A DNA stretch of 64,000 nt from Caldimonas brevitalea (GTDB lineage Bacteria > Pseudomonadota > Gammaproteobacteria > Burkholderiales > Burkholderiaceae_C), in the NCBI RefSeq assembly GCF_001017435.1, contig NZ_CP011371.1:496001-560000 (forward strand). The letters run 5' to 3'. Positions 33,862-42,765 of this stretch are shown piece by piece. The notes beneath the pieces were generated by a model. That model was not told where the DNA came from. It did not search any database and saw only the letters and a list, made by a program, of their open reading frames with translations. How positions within the stretch are numbered: position 1 is the stretch's first letter; each line of letters opens with the position of its first letter. The translations under genes were made by a program, and so were the position numbers.

Positions 33862-34450
33862 CTCGGTGCTCAGGGACGTTCTCACCCGGCTGCACGCGTC
33901 CGAACCGCGACGTACGTCGCTCTCATGAGACGCGCGCACTGCATCGCCGGTGCCGTCGATCAGCCTGCTCCTGACGCAAGCGCTTGTCGTTGCACCCCGC
34001 CGCCCGGCGCCTCGTCTGTGCGCAAGTTCCGGGAATTCTTGGCGGCTGCAGGCCGCGCGTCGAGCCCTGCCGAGCAACAGAGCCTGGCCACGTGCTCAAC
34101 CTCGAGCGGCGTGCCAGCCGCCCGCCCCCCGTGCGTCCAAAAAACCCTTACACGGCGGCCCGCCGCAGTGACAGCCCGCACCAAGCTGCGCTGATGTTGC
34201 CCAAACCCGATCGCGCCCAAAATTCTTCCTGTCGCAACGAGCATCCGACGCACAGACGCCAGTCTGTCACCGCTCGCTTTGCGGGGTAGAGGCAGTCCTG
34301 ACATTGCGTCGCATCGACACCGCTCGATGCCATTGCCTGAAACGCGTTCCCCCGCTGTTCCCGCCTGCTCTGCCTGTCCGGTCGTTGACCGGCGGGCCGA
34401 GCGGCACCTTCGGAAACACCGTCGAAAACGCTGCTCAGGAAATCAAGATC
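33862..34450. other. 589 bp upstream of the glycoside hydrolase
   Basis: No supported gene. It contains an A6 run near 34138 and a fairly A/T-rich patch around 34200-34240 that could hold the promoter of the downstream lipoprotein gene. AGGA lies about 10 bases before its ATG. No terminator was seen after the kinase gene. Confidence 0.45.
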
Positions 34451-36385
34451 ATGTCTGCTCTCAAGCAAGGTTGGCTCCCCGTTCTTACCGCTGTCTGTGC
34501 TGCCCTGTTGACCGCCTGCGGCGGTGGTGGTGGTGGTGGTGAGGGTGCTGAAAACACCGAACAAAGCGCGACGGCCGATCTGCCGGCGCTCGTGTCCGAG
34601 GCCCCCGACACCGGCGTGTCGACCGAGGAGCTGTCGGCCGAGACCCCCGAAGCCGGCGAACGCGCCACCGCGATGGCCGTCTCGAGCAGCGTGCTCAGCC
34701 TGCCGGCCCAGGGCGGCAGCTCGGTGCAGAGCACCCGGCTGGTGACGTCCTCGATGAACGACGCCTACTCCTACACCGCCCCCGGCTGGAAGCTGAACCT
34801 GTGGGGCTCGCCGGTGGCCACCGCCGACGCCGGCCGCGAAACCCGGGCCGGCTACGTCCGCAGCGGCGCCTCGCAGCGCTTTCGGATGACCAGCAAGACC
34901 AATGGCGACGCCCACCTGACCTACCCGTATGCCTTCGCCCGCGGCAAGACCTACCGCTCGACCCTGTGGGTGCGCACCGACGTGCCCACCAGCGTGACGG
35001 TGCAGATGCGCCGCGACGCGCCGCCCTGGGACGCCTTCGGCACCAAGACCGTCCAGGCCAACTCGACCTGGCAAAAGGTCGAGATCACCGGCACCTACCC
35101 CGGCACCACCACCGGCACGCTGCGCATCGCCTCGGGCACCCCCGGCGCGAACCTGTGGATCGACGACGTCACTATCGAACAGCTGGAGTTCAACGACCTG
35201 GCCCCGTTCAGCACCGCGCCGATCCCCGACACGCTGTTCGGCATGCACGTGAACAAGCTGGGCCGCCACCAGAACTACCCGCAAGTGGGCCACCACGTGG
35301 TGCGGCTGTGGAACACCGGCACCACCTGGCGTGACCTGGAGCCGAGCCGCGGCGTGTGGTCGTGGGCGAGCGGCAGCGGCGGCGGCAAGCGCCTGGACAT
35401 GTACGTCGACTTCGTCAAGCGCAACGACCCGAACGCGGCCATCCTGTACACGCTGGGCCAGACGCCGGCGTGGGCCTCCAGCACCCCCTCCGAGAAGGGC
35501 CTGTACGGCTACGGCGCGGCGGGTGCTCCGGCCAACATGAACGACTGGCGCAACTATGTGCGCGAGGTGGCACGCCGCTACGCGGGCAAGATCAAGTACT
35601 TCGAGCTGTGGAACGAGCCGGACTACCAGCCGCACTACAACGGCACGATGCAGCAGATGGTCGAGATGGCGCGTATCGCCCACGAGGAAGTGAAGGCGGT
35701 CGACCCGACCAACGTGCTGGTGTCGCCCGGTGTCACGAGCGGCCAGGGCATGGGCTTTTTGAACAACTTCCTGGCCGCCGGCGGCGGTGCCCACGTCGAC
35801 AACATCGGCTACCACTGGTACTTCAGCACCTCGCCCGAGAAGCTGGCCCCGATGATCGGCAACGTGCGCCAGATGATGAACAACTACGGCGTGGGCAACA
35901 AGCCGCTGTGGAACACGGAAGGTGCGCCGGGTTGCGATGCGCTGACCACCACCTGCGCCACCTTCGTGCCGACGCAGCAGCAAGTGCGCTCGTCGACGGC
36001 GCGTGCGCTGATGATCATGTGGGCCAAGGGGGTGAGCAACTTCAACTACCACATCTGGGAAAGCGGTGACGCGCTGGCGCGCATGGTGGAAGACGACTTC
36101 CGCACGCCGACCGAAGCGTCGACGTCTTACTCGACGATGGTGAGCTGGATGCGCGGGGCCCGACTGCTGGACGCGTATGCGTTGAACGGCCAGGTCTATG
36201 TGTTCAAGCTGCAGCGTGGCACCGAGTACCAGTATGTGCTGTGGTCGACGGTGGAAGGCCAGCAGGTGCAACTGCCGGACGCCTGGACGGTGTCGACGGC
36301 GGCGACGCTGCAGAACACCTCGTCTGCACTGCCCGCCTCGCGCCGGATCACCCTCGGGCTGGAGCCGGTGATGCTGCGCCGCTGA
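34451..36385 (+). CDS. Lipoprotein glycoside hydrolase of clan GH-A (GH39-like) with a carbohydrate-binding domain
   Basis: 644 residues. A lipoprotein signal (TAVCAALLTACGGGG, lipidated Cys about residue 23) is followed by a Glu/Thr/Ala-rich linker, a beta-sandwich carbohydrate-binding domain (about 110-260; CBM4/9-like) and a TIM-barrel hydrolase. The acid/base Glu389 lies in FELWNEPD and the nucleophile Glu490 in LWNTEGAPG, as in GH39 and the exopolysaccharide hydrolase PslG. It should cut a polysaccharide at the cell surface or in the periplasm. No exopolysaccharide biosynthesis genes are near. The upstream in-frame extension to 34304 has no signal and is rejected. Confidence 0.88.
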   Translation: MSALKQGWLPVLTAVCAALLTACGGGGGGGEGAENTEQSATADLPALVSEAPDTGVSTEELSAETPEAGERATAMAVSSSVLSLPAQGGSSVQSTRLVTSSMNDAYSYTAPGWKLNLWGSPVATADAGRETRAGYVRSGASQRFRMTSKTNGDAHLTYPYAFARGKTYRSTLWVRTDVPTSVTVQMRRDAPPWDAFGTKTVQANSTWQKVEITGTYPGTTTGTLRIASGTPGANLWIDDVTIEQLEFNDLAPFSTAPIPDTLFGMHVNKLGRHQNYPQVGHHVVRLWNTGTTWRDLEPSRGVWSWASGSGGGKRLDMYVDFVKRNDPNAAILYTLGQTPAWASSTPSEKGLYGYGAAGAPANMNDWRNYVREVARRYAGKIKYFELWNEPDYQPHYNGTMQQMVEMARIAHEEVKAVDPTNVLVSPGVTSGQGMGFLNNFLAAGGGAHVDNIGYHWYFSTSPEKLAPMIGNVRQMMNNYGVGNKPLWNTEGAPGCDALTTTCATFVPTQQQVRSSTARALMIMWAKGVSNFNYHIWESGDALARMVEDDFRTPTEASTSYSTMVSWMRGARLLDAYALNGQVYVFKLQRGTEYQYVLWSTVEGQQVQLPDAWTVSTAATLQNTSSALPASRRITLGLEPVMLRR

Positions 36386-36436
36386 GCAGGCTGGACCCGG
36401 GGGCTGCCCGACCGGCAGTCGCCTGACCTTCGACAC

Positions 36437-36475
36437 GCCGCCTTGAGACCTATCGGTGCAAGGCGGCGTTTTCTA
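36437..36475 (+). terminator. Rho-independent terminator of the glycoside hydrolase gene
   Basis: A 10-bp stem CGCCGCCTTG / CAAGGCGGCG around a 13-base loop, followed by TTTTCT. It begins 51 bases after the stop codon. The T-tract is only on the plus side, so it serves the upstream gene. Confidence 0.88.
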
Positions 36476-36685
36476 TGGGCTGTCGAAAGAGCGATCCTTG
36501 AAGAGCCAGGCGGGTCACGTCTGCCGCGCGTGGAACGACCCGGGACAGGCGCCGCACGGGGCCGGGGGCTGGGGCGGCGGTCACCCGCTCATCCTTCGTG
36601 CCCTCGAGGACTGGCAAACCAAAGGATGACGGTGTCGCTTGATAGCGGGGAGGACGGGCGGTGAGAAGACCGCCCAGGCCTTGCT

Positions 36686-37687
36686 TCAAGCATTGTGAGC
36701 CGCAGCCGCTGGCATCGACTCACCGCTGCGCCGCGCGTGGAAGAACGCGCGCCGATACGACGACGGCGACGTGCCCAACTGCGCCGCGAAGTGCTGACGC
36801 AGCGACAACGACGTTGCAAAGCCCACCGACGTTGCGATCTGCTCGATGGGCAGGTCGGTGGTCTCGAGGAGTTGCTGCGCCCGCGCGACCCGCTCGCCGG
36901 TCAACCACTTCACCACGGTCGTGCCGGTGGCCTCCCGGAAGCGCCGGGTGAACGTGCGTCGGCTCATGTGGGCGACGTCGGCCAACACGTCGAGCGATAG
37001 CGGTTCGCCCAGGCGCGCACGCGCCCATTCCAGCACGCCGGGCAAGCGGTTCTCGCTGGGCAGTTCCGGCACCGGCTGCTCGATGAACTGCGCCTGTCCG
37101 CCCTGCCGATGGGGCGGCGTCACCAACAGCCGGGCGACGCGGTTGGCGACGTCAGCGCCGTGCCGCTGGCGCACCAGATTCAAGCAGCAGTCGATTGCGG
37201 CCACGGTTCCGGCCGAGGTGGTGACACCGCCGTCGTCGACATAAAGCACATCGGGGCGGAAGTCGGCCTTTGGAAAGCGCTTCGCAAAGAGGTCGCGGCA
37301 GGCCCAATGTGTCGTCGCCCGCCGGCCATCCAGCAGGCCGGCGTCGCCGAGCACGAAGGCGCCCAGGCACAGCCCCACCACTTGCGCACCCCGTTCGTGC
37401 GCCTTGCGCAGCGCGTCGATCAACTCCGCCGGGGCGCGGTTGGCCGGATGGCTCCAGGCCGGCACGATCACCAGCTCGGCGTCGAACATCGGGCCCAGAC
37501 CTTCCGGCACGTCGATCACCATGCCTTGCGAGCAGCGCACCGGGCCAGGTCGTGGAGAGCAGTACCTCACCTCATAGCGCGGAAGACCCGCCGGAGCGGG
37601 TTCGACGCCGAGCACCAGCGCGGGAACCGAGAGGTGGAACAGGCTGACCCCCTCGAAGGCGACGACGGCGACACGTATGGCTTGCAT
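36686..37687 (-). CDS. GlxA-family AraC-type regulator (DJ-1/PfpI domain plus HTH)
   Basis: 333 residues from the ATG at 37687. The first half is a DJ-1/PfpI-like amidotransferase fold with the nucleophile-elbow region VVGLCLGAFVLG, the second an AraC pair of helix-turn-helix motifs (HMSRRTFTRRFREATGTT and IATSVGFATSLSLRQHF). Regulators of this group control amine, amino-acid or quaternary-ammonium catabolism, but ligands vary. It is divergent from the MBL-fold gene (152 bp between starts), which is its likely target. A longer in-frame reading to 37885 would overlap the divergent gene and lacks homology, so it is rejected. Confidence 0.92.
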   Translation of the reverse strand: MQAIRVAVVAFEGVSLFHLSVPALVLGVEPAPAGLPRYEVRYCSPRPGPVRCSQGMVIDVPEGLGPMFDAELVIVPAWSHPANRAPAELIDALRKAHERGAQVVGLCLGAFVLGDAGLLDGRRATTHWACRDLFAKRFPKADFRPDVLYVDDGGVTTSAGTVAAIDCCLNLVRQRHGADVANRVARLLVTPPHRQGGQAQFIEQPVPELPSENRLPGVLEWARARLGEPLSLDVLADVAHMSRRTFTRRFREATGTTVVKWLTGERVARAQQLLETTDLPIEQIATSVGFATSLSLRQHFAAQLGTSPSSYRRAFFHARRSGESMPAAAAHNA

Positions 37688-37839
37688 GGGCGAACTCGGG
37701 AGGGGGTGACGAAATTGGCCCGATTCTATCGACAGTCGTCCTTTGGGCCGATGGCCCGCGGCGTTCGTCCTCCAGAAAATCCTGACACGCCCTCGACGGC
37801 CGTCGCGCGCCTTCATCCACCTCGAACACTGAGACAGAC

Positions 37840-38709
37840 ATGAATCCTTCTGACCTCTTCCACACGCCCCTCGCGGCTGACGCACTGGGTGCCGGCACTC
37901 ACAAGGCCGAGACGTCCACGACCGACCAGACGGTGCAGGTCCAGCAGATCCGCAACGCCACGCTCAAGGTGACCTACGCTGGCGCGACCTACCTGATCGA
38001 CCCGTTGTTGGCTGAAAAGGGCGCTTACCCGGGGTTCGCAGGCACCTGCAACAGCCACCTGCGCAACCCGCTGGTCGAACTGCCGCTGCCCCTCGAAGAG
38101 GTGATGAAGGCCGACGCCGTCATCGTCACCCACACCCATCTGGATCACTGGGACGACGTGGCCAGGCAGCGCCTGCCGAAAGGGGTGCCGATCTTTGCGC
38201 AGGATGAGCAAGATGCGGCGAGCATCCGCCAGGACGGCTTCACGGACGTGCGCGTGCTCGGTGAGCACACGATGTTCAACGGCACACGCCTGAGCAAGAC
38301 CGGTGGTCAGCATGGCGATGACAAGACCATGGTCGTCGCCGGCAAACTGCTCGGGTCTGTCTCGGGTGTCGTCTTCCAGCGTCCTGGCCGCAAGACGGTC
38401 TATGTGGCGGGCGACACCGTGTGGAACCAACAGGTCGAAGACGCGCTCAAGCAGTACATGCCGGACGTGATCATCCTGAACACCGGCTATGCGAGGATCG
38501 AGGGGCTGGAAGGCGCGATCATCATGGGCAAGGAAGACTTGTCGCGTGCCTATCAGGCCGCCCCGCGGGCCACAGTGATCGGCACCCACATGGAGGCGGT
38601 CAACCACGGCATGCAAACGCGCCAGGAACTGCGTGACTTCATCGCCGAGAAGGGGATGGACCCGCAGCGCGTGCTGGTGCCGGCTGACGGCGAGACCTAC
38701 CGGTTGTAG
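37840..38709 (+). CDS. MBL-fold metallo-hydrolase
   Basis: 289 residues with the metallo-beta-lactamase fold: HTHLDHWDD supplies the first metal ligands, AGDTVWN the bridging Asp, and IGTHMEAVNHG a late His. It resembles the L-ascorbate-6-phosphate lactonase-like UlaG group, with RNATLKVTYAGATYLIDPLL in the first strand-loop region. It should be a cytosolic metal-dependent hydrolase of an unknown substrate; it has no signal peptide. The divergent GlxA-like regulator probably controls it. The ATG at 37840 is the only sensible start. Confidence 0.92.
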   Translation: MNPSDLFHTPLAADALGAGTHKAETSTTDQTVQVQQIRNATLKVTYAGATYLIDPLLAEKGAYPGFAGTCNSHLRNPLVELPLPLEEVMKADAVIVTHTHLDHWDDVARQRLPKGVPIFAQDEQDAASIRQDGFTDVRVLGEHTMFNGTRLSKTGGQHGDDKTMVVAGKLLGSVSGVVFQRPGRKTVYVAGDTVWNQQVEDALKQYMPDVIILNTGYARIEGLEGAIIMGKEDLSRAYQAAPRATVIGTHMEAVNHGMQTRQELRDFIAEKGMDPQRVLVPADGETYRL

Positions 38710-39430
38710 GCCGGGGCTTCCAGCGCCCATTCATCTGCTGCCCGCCGCGTCGGCGCACGCAAAGCCCTAGCAAACTTGCCTCGACCTCCTGTCCCGGAGC
38801 CCAGCACCGTCTTGATGCTGTGCGGAGGCTTGCCAGCCGTGTTGTGGCGGCAGGCCGCGCGAACGAAGTGAGTCAAGGTGGTCGCCGGCGCCTGGACTGC
38901 CCCTGCCGCAGGGACGCACGCCTCGCGTCAAAGACATGCACGTGTTCGATTTCTTCGCGAACCGAGCAGGACGTTCGAACCAGTGCTACACTGCGTGACC
39001 AGATTCAGCGCCCAACCGTTCTCGGTTGGGCATTTTCTTGGGCCTTTTCCCGCGCTGGCGGGTGCTTTCGGGCCCTTATCCTGTCGGTGCCGCCGGTCTG
39101 CGTTTTCGGACTGTTTTCGGCCCAATTTGATTCTTTCCCGCCCTCTCTTCCCCAAAACGAGAGGCAACGTCGGGAGCACGGCACACACGCGGAAGTGCCA
39201 TGCTGGCGCGAACTTTCCCGTGTGCCGAACCGAGCGGTTGCAAACCGCCTTCGAGCCGCAGAGACCGAGCGTAAACCCGAGACACCCTCGTCGACCCTCG
39301 CGGGTCACGCCGGCAGTGACTTGTTGGTGCCCGAGCGCCGCCCTCGCACAGCCCCTGCCATGTGAGCAGGCCCTTGTCAGGCCCTGTCTCGCACCGCCCG
39401 TCCCCCATCCACGAACCAGGAGTGAACACC
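38710..39430. other. 721 bp before the InfA paralogue, including a hairpin
   Basis: No protein-coding gene is supported. A GCCCAACC / GGTTGGGC stem with a six-base loop and an ATTTTC tail lies at 39010-39036 and is nearly the same as the hairpin after the cold-shock locus at 40351. The 400 bp after it, up to the GTG start of the InfA paralogue, look like a long leader with several pyrimidine-rich runs, which would fit a temperature-responsive 5' region. Confidence 0.5.
39010..39036 (+). repeat. Hairpin repeat, first copy
   Basis: Stem GCCCAACC / GGTTGGGC, loop GTTCTC, then ATTTTC and the shared downstream block TTGGGCCTTTTCCCGCGC. The second copy, at 40351-40382 and beyond, shares the stem, the TTTTC run and that block with small changes. 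No gene ends just upstream of this copy, so a plain terminator role is not obvious. It could be a leader element or an attenuator. Confidence 0.6.
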
Positions 39431-39691
39431 GTGGCCAAAGAAGAACTGATCGAGATGCACGGCGTCGTGAACGAGATCCTGCCGGACTCCCGCTTTCGGG
39501 TGACGCTGGAGAACGGGCACAAGCTCATCGCCTACACCGGCGGAAAGATGCGCAAGCATCACATCCGCATCCTGGCCGGCGACAGCGTCTCCCTGGAACT
39601 GTCCCCCTACGATCTGACGAAGGGGCGCATCACTTTCCGCCACCTCGAGCGCCGAGGTTTGGCGCCTTCTTCTCGACAACCGCGTCGCTGA
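39431..39691 (+). CDS. infA: Translation initiation factor IF-1 paralogue
   Basis: 86 residues from the GTG at 39431 (AGGAG 9 bases upstream). The core [19 protein letters not shown]...[46 protein letters not shown] is a complete IF-1 OB fold. It binds the ribosomal A site and helps start-codon selection. It has a 14-residue C-terminal tail ([11 protein letters not shown]) beyond the usual 72-residue length, and no ribosomal-protein genes nearby, so it is a paralogue and not the copy in the main ribosomal operon. Its partner here is a cold-shock protein gene 113 bp downstream. Confidence 0.95.
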   Translation: MAKEELIEMHGVVNEILPDSRFRVTLENGHKLIAYTGGKMRKHHIRILAGDSVSLELSPYDLTKGRITFRHLERRGLAPSSRQPRR

Positions 39692-39804
39692 TGGTCAGCG
39701 GTTCGCAAGCATTTCAATCACTCGGCTTCCAAGTCAGGAAGCTGCTGACCTGCACCGGCGAAAGCTGGGGCATCTTTTTAACGAATCCATCAAGGAATGA
39801 CGAT

Positions 39805-40014
39805 ATGGCCACCGAAACCGGTACTGTGAAATGGTTCAACGAAGGCAAGGGCTTCGGCTTCATTGCCCCCGACAATGGCGGCAAGGATCTCTTCGCGCAC
39901 TTCAAGGAAATTCAGGGCAACGGCTTCAAGACGCTGACCGAAAACCAACGCGTCGAGTTCGAAGTGACGCAGGGGCAGAAGGGTCCGCAGGCGTCGCGCA
40001 TCCGCACGATCTGA
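39805..40014 (+). CDS. Cold-shock protein (CspA family)
   Basis: 69 residues, one cold-shock domain. The RNP1 motif KGFGFIAP and RNP2 motif DLFAHF are intact, with the aromatic residues that stack on single-stranded RNA. It should act as an RNA chaperone. AAGGA lies 7 bases before the ATG at 39805. It follows the IF-1 paralogue on the same strand, so both probably respond to temperature or growth stress. A longer in-frame reading reaching 38878 is a leader artefact. Confidence 0.96.
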   Translation: MATETGTVKWFNEGKGFGFIAPDNGGKDLFAHFKEIQGNGFKTLTENQRVEFEVTQGQKGPQASRIRTI

Positions 40015-40051
40015 CGCACCTGCACTCCTGCTGCGTCCCTCGGCGGAACCG

Positions 40052-40306
40052 ATGAAGGACTTGCAAGAGACCACCGAGCGGATCTGCGAGCTCAAGGGTT
40101 CGCTCATCGCGCTCGATGCGCTGATGACAGCGGTGCTGCACGCACTGCCGGACGATGCGCGCCATGAAGTGCTGGAGCGCTTCGTGGTGCATGCCGAAGT
40201 GGCGCGAACCGTGCTCTTGCACGTCCCCATCTCGGAGCACACGATTGCCGCCTTCGAGCACGACATCGGCAGGTACCTGGCCATCGGTCACGCGCCGCAC
40301 GACTAG
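40052..40306 (+). CDS. Small helical hypothetical protein of the cold-shock locus
   Basis: 84 residues, predicted entirely alpha-helical (LKGSLIALDALMTAVLHALPDD, then EVLERFVVHAEVARTVL). No signal peptide or catalytic motif. It starts 37 bp after the cold-shock stop and precedes the hairpin terminator at 40351, so it is the last gene of that unit. Function unknown; a helper of the cold-shock or IF-1 proteins is only a guess from position. Confidence 0.7.
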   Translation: MKDLQETTERICELKGSLIALDALMTAVLHALPDDARHEVLERFVVHAEVARTVLLHVPISEHTIAAFEHDIGRYLAIGHAPHD

Positions 40307-40350
40307 GCGGTGTTCAAGAGGTCGCTCTCCTGTGCGCCCAAAAATGCGCG

Positions 40351-40382
40351 ACGCCCAACCCCTCTCGGTTGGGCGTTTTCAT
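40351..40382 (+). terminator. Terminator hairpin after the cold-shock unit
   Basis: A 10-bp stem ACGCCCAACC / GGTTGGGCGT with loop CCTCTC and the tail TTTC, 45 bases after the stop at 40306. It is the second copy of the hairpin seen at 39010. The longer stem and position make a terminator role likely here. Confidence 0.8.
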
Positions 40383-40506
40383 TTGGGCCTTTCCCGCGCC
40401 CATGTCCAATGCCGAACCTTTACGTTGGCCTCGCCCTCCGTGGCCCGTCGAGGTCGCCTCAGCAGGCCGTCAGACGGCAAGGCTGCCGCTGAAGTAACAT
40501 GGTCGC

Positions 40507-40737
40507 GCACTGCGGGAGAGCGGGGCCGCAAACCCCCGCCGAAGGCGCAAACTCCCATCATCGCTCAGGCAAAAGGACCGCAGTCGCACGTTTTCGCCGA
40601 CTGGAGAGTGGCCGTCACGGCCCACCGAAGGGGCAGGCTGCAGGCGCAGCTGAAACTCTCAGGTTCAAGGACAGGGGGAGAGGCGCAGCAGGTGCACGTC
40701 GGCGTGACGCGCGTCCTGCGTCCACTCTGGAGTCCTG
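40507..40737 (+). promoter_or_regulatory. Tandem glycine riboswitch
   Basis: Two glycine aptamers lie end to end. Aptamer 1 (about 40507-40584) has the GCGGGAGAG opening, the CGCCGAAGGCGCAAACTCCC core and CTCAGGCAAAAGGACCGC at its end. Aptamer 2 (about 40598-40684) has CTGGAGAG, CACCGAAGGGGCAGG, then CTCTCAGGTTCAAGGAC. The two are joined by a short linker, as in known tandem glycine (gcvT) riboswitches. The segment 40722-40734 around the GGAG of the next gene can pair 11 of 13 bases with 40599-40611 at the start of aptamer 2, which would let glycine binding free the ribosome site. Elements of this class regularly precede PF03458 genes. Confidence 0.93.
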
Positions 40738-41352
40738 ATGTTGACCATCGTCTACCTTGTCGCCATCGCCGCCGAAGCCATGGCGGGCGCTCTCGCCGCC
40801 GGCCGCCGCAGCATGGATTTCTTCGGCGTCACCGTCATCGCCTTCGTCACGGCACTCGGTGGGGGCACGCTGCGGGATGTCATCCTCGGGCACTTTCCGG
40901 TCGGATGGACCCAGCATCCCGCCCATGTGTACCTGGTCATCTCCGCTGGCCTGCTGACGACGTTGGTGGCCAGGTATTTGCATCACCTCAAGCGCATCTT
41001 CCTCGTGCTCGATGCCATGGGCCTGGTGGCGTTCTCGTTGATCGGGAGCGACGTGGCCCTGCAGATGAGCTACGCACCACCCGTCGTCATCATGGCGGGC
41101 ATGATCACCGGCATCTTCGGCGGGGTGCTGCGCGACGTCCTGTGCAACCAGGTCCCGGTCGTGTTCCGCCAAGAGCTCTATGCCGTCGTGTCTCTTGCGG
41201 TCTGCCTGCTGTTCCTGCTGCTGCGCGAATACGGTGTCGCGGACGACCTGAACACGGCCATCAGTTTCTCCGCCGGACTCACACTGCGCCTGTGCGCCGT
41301 CTGGCGCGGCTGGCGCCTGCCGACGTTCTCCTATCGCCAGCGCTGGGACTGA
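40738..41352 (+). CDS. PF03458 membrane protein (glycine transporter/TRIC-like, YicG family)
   Basis: 204 residues with seven predicted membrane helices in two repeats, each carrying the GGG(T/V)LRDV signature (GGGTLRDVILGHFP and GGVLRDVLCNQVP). The family is related to TRIC channels and is called a glycine transporter because its genes often follow glycine riboswitches, as here (40507-40684). Transport of glycine is inferred from that link and not proven by sequence. The start is ATG 40738 with GGAG 5 bases upstream. Confidence 0.92.
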   Translation: MLTIVYLVAIAAEAMAGALAAGRRSMDFFGVTVIAFVTALGGGTLRDVILGHFPVGWTQHPAHVYLVISAGLLTTLVARYLHHLKRIFLVLDAMGLVAFSLIGSDVALQMSYAPPVVIMAGMITGIFGGVLRDVLCNQVPVVFRQELYAVVSLAVCLLFLLLREYGVADDLNTAISFSAGLTLRLCAVWRGWRLPTFSYRQRWD

Positions 41353-41553
41353 GCTCACGCCTGCGCCGGGCACTTCGAGCCTACATCGGGCTGAGACTGT
41401 AGGCCGGGCAACACGGGCTTTGCTTCCGCCCCGAGCCAACCCGCCGCGGCCGCATATGTCACGTCGAGCCCTCCACGGAGGAGGGTTCCACCTGATGCTC
41501 ACCAAATGAAAGCAGTTGCAACATCGCCAAAAAACACAACCTGGAGACAAAAC

Positions 41554-42750
41554 ATGACGATGGGTCGAGTGCTGCTTGCCGCCTGGTTCGCATCGTTCGC
41601 CGCGATGGCGAACGCACAGGCGTCGCAACCGCTGCGGGTGGGTTTCGTGTGCCCCCTCAGCGGGGGATCGCAGGAGTTCGGTCACAGCGCCCGCCTCGGC
41701 GCCGAGCTGGCGGTCAAGGAAATCAACGAGGTGGGTGGCTACTTGGGCCGGCAGCTCGAACTGGTCACGCGCGACGACAAGGGTGACCCCGACGAAGGCC
41801 GCCGACAGGCCGAGGACCTGGTGCTCAAGCAGAAGGTGGACTTCACGGTCGGCTACTGCAACACCGGTGTGGCCCTGAAGTCGCTCGATGTGTTCCAGGA
41901 CCACAAGCACCTGCTGGTCGTGCCGGTGGCGACCGGGTCGGCCGTGACGGCCAAGTACCCGGCCGACAAGAGTTTTGTCTTCCGCATGTCGGCGCGCGAC
42001 ACGCTGCAGGCGGCCTTCCTGGTGGACGAGATCGTCAAGCGCGGCTACACGCGGGTCGCCGTGTTCGCCGACGCCACCGGCTACGGCGAGGGGGGCCTCA
42101 AGGACGTCGAGAAGTTCCTCGCCGAGAAGCAACTGAAGCCCGTCTACACCGCACGCTTCGACCTAGGCGTGCGCCGGCTCACAGAGCAAGTGCAGCAGGC
42201 CCGCGCCGCCGGGGCGGAAGTGATCCTCGGCTACACCTTGGGCGCCGAGCTCGCGGTGCTCGCCGAGGCGCGCGCCCAGGCGCGCTTCGAGGGCCCGCTG
42301 TACGGCCCCTGGACCCTGTCGTTCCGCACCTTGCCCGAGCGCGCCGGCCCCGCGGTGGAAGGCGCGATGATGGTGCAGACCATCATCCAGGACCTCGCCA
42401 ACGAGCGCCGGGCGTCCTTCCTGGTTCGCCTCAAGCGCCATGCCGGCACCCAGCCGCTGGGCTCGCTGATGGCCGCGGCGCAGACCTACGACGCGGTGCA
42501 CCTGATGATGCGCGTCGTGTTCCAGACCCGCGGCAACACCTCGGCCGATGTATTGAAGCAGGCGTTGGAGAACCTGGAGCGGCCCTACCCCGGCGTCGTC
42601 ACGTCCTACGACCGGCCCTTCTCGGCCGCCGACCACGACGCCTTCTCGCGCAACATGATCTGGCTGGGCGTGTGGCGCAAGGGCGAGATCCAGTTCTATC
42701 ACGCCGACGACGCCAAGCGCGCCAGTTTCATCCGGCGCAAGGAGTCCTGA
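41554..42750 (+). CDS. Liv-type ABC transporter substrate-binding protein (first paralogue)
   Basis: 398 residues of the Leu/Ile/Val-binding (type I periplasmic-binding) fold. The ATG at 41554 has GGAG 8 bases upstream; residues 1-22 form the signal peptide. The mature protein begins LRVGFVCPLSGGSQEFGHSA, with the VDFTVGYCNTGVALKS and PVATGSAVT blocks that form the ligand site. It is homologous to the second binding protein at 43787 but clearly diverged from it. Both precede one set of permease/ATPase genes, so the transporter may accept ligands from two receptors. The ligand is unknown. Confidence 0.92.
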   Translation: MTMGRVLLAAWFASFAAMANAQASQPLRVGFVCPLSGGSQEFGHSARLGAELAVKEINEVGGYLGRQLELVTRDDKGDPDEGRRQAEDLVLKQKVDFTVGYCNTGVALKSLDVFQDHKHLLVVPVATGSAVTAKYPADKSFVFRMSARDTLQAAFLVDEIVKRGYTRVAVFADATGYGEGGLKDVEKFLAEKQLKPVYTARFDLGVRRLTEQVQQARAAGAEVILGYTLGAELAVLAEARAQARFEGPLYGPWTLSFRTLPERAGPAVEGAMMVQTIIQDLANERRASFLVRLKRHAGTQPLGSLMAAAQTYDAVHLMMRVVFQTRGNTSADVLKQALENLERPYPGVVTSYDRPFSAADHDAFSRNMIWLGVWRKGEIQFYHADDAKRASFIRRKES

Positions 42751-42765
42751 GCCGGCGCCGCTTGC

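Noticed and set aside
34148..36436. 762-codon minus-strand frame opposite the glycoside hydrolase
   Set aside because: Low-complexity His/Arg/Ala product; the plus strand encodes a lipoprotein with catalytic motifs.
38980..38995. Second GTTCGAACC string checked as a tRNA T-arm or tRNA-linked insertion site
   Set aside because: No cloverleaf and no integrase or repeat nearby.
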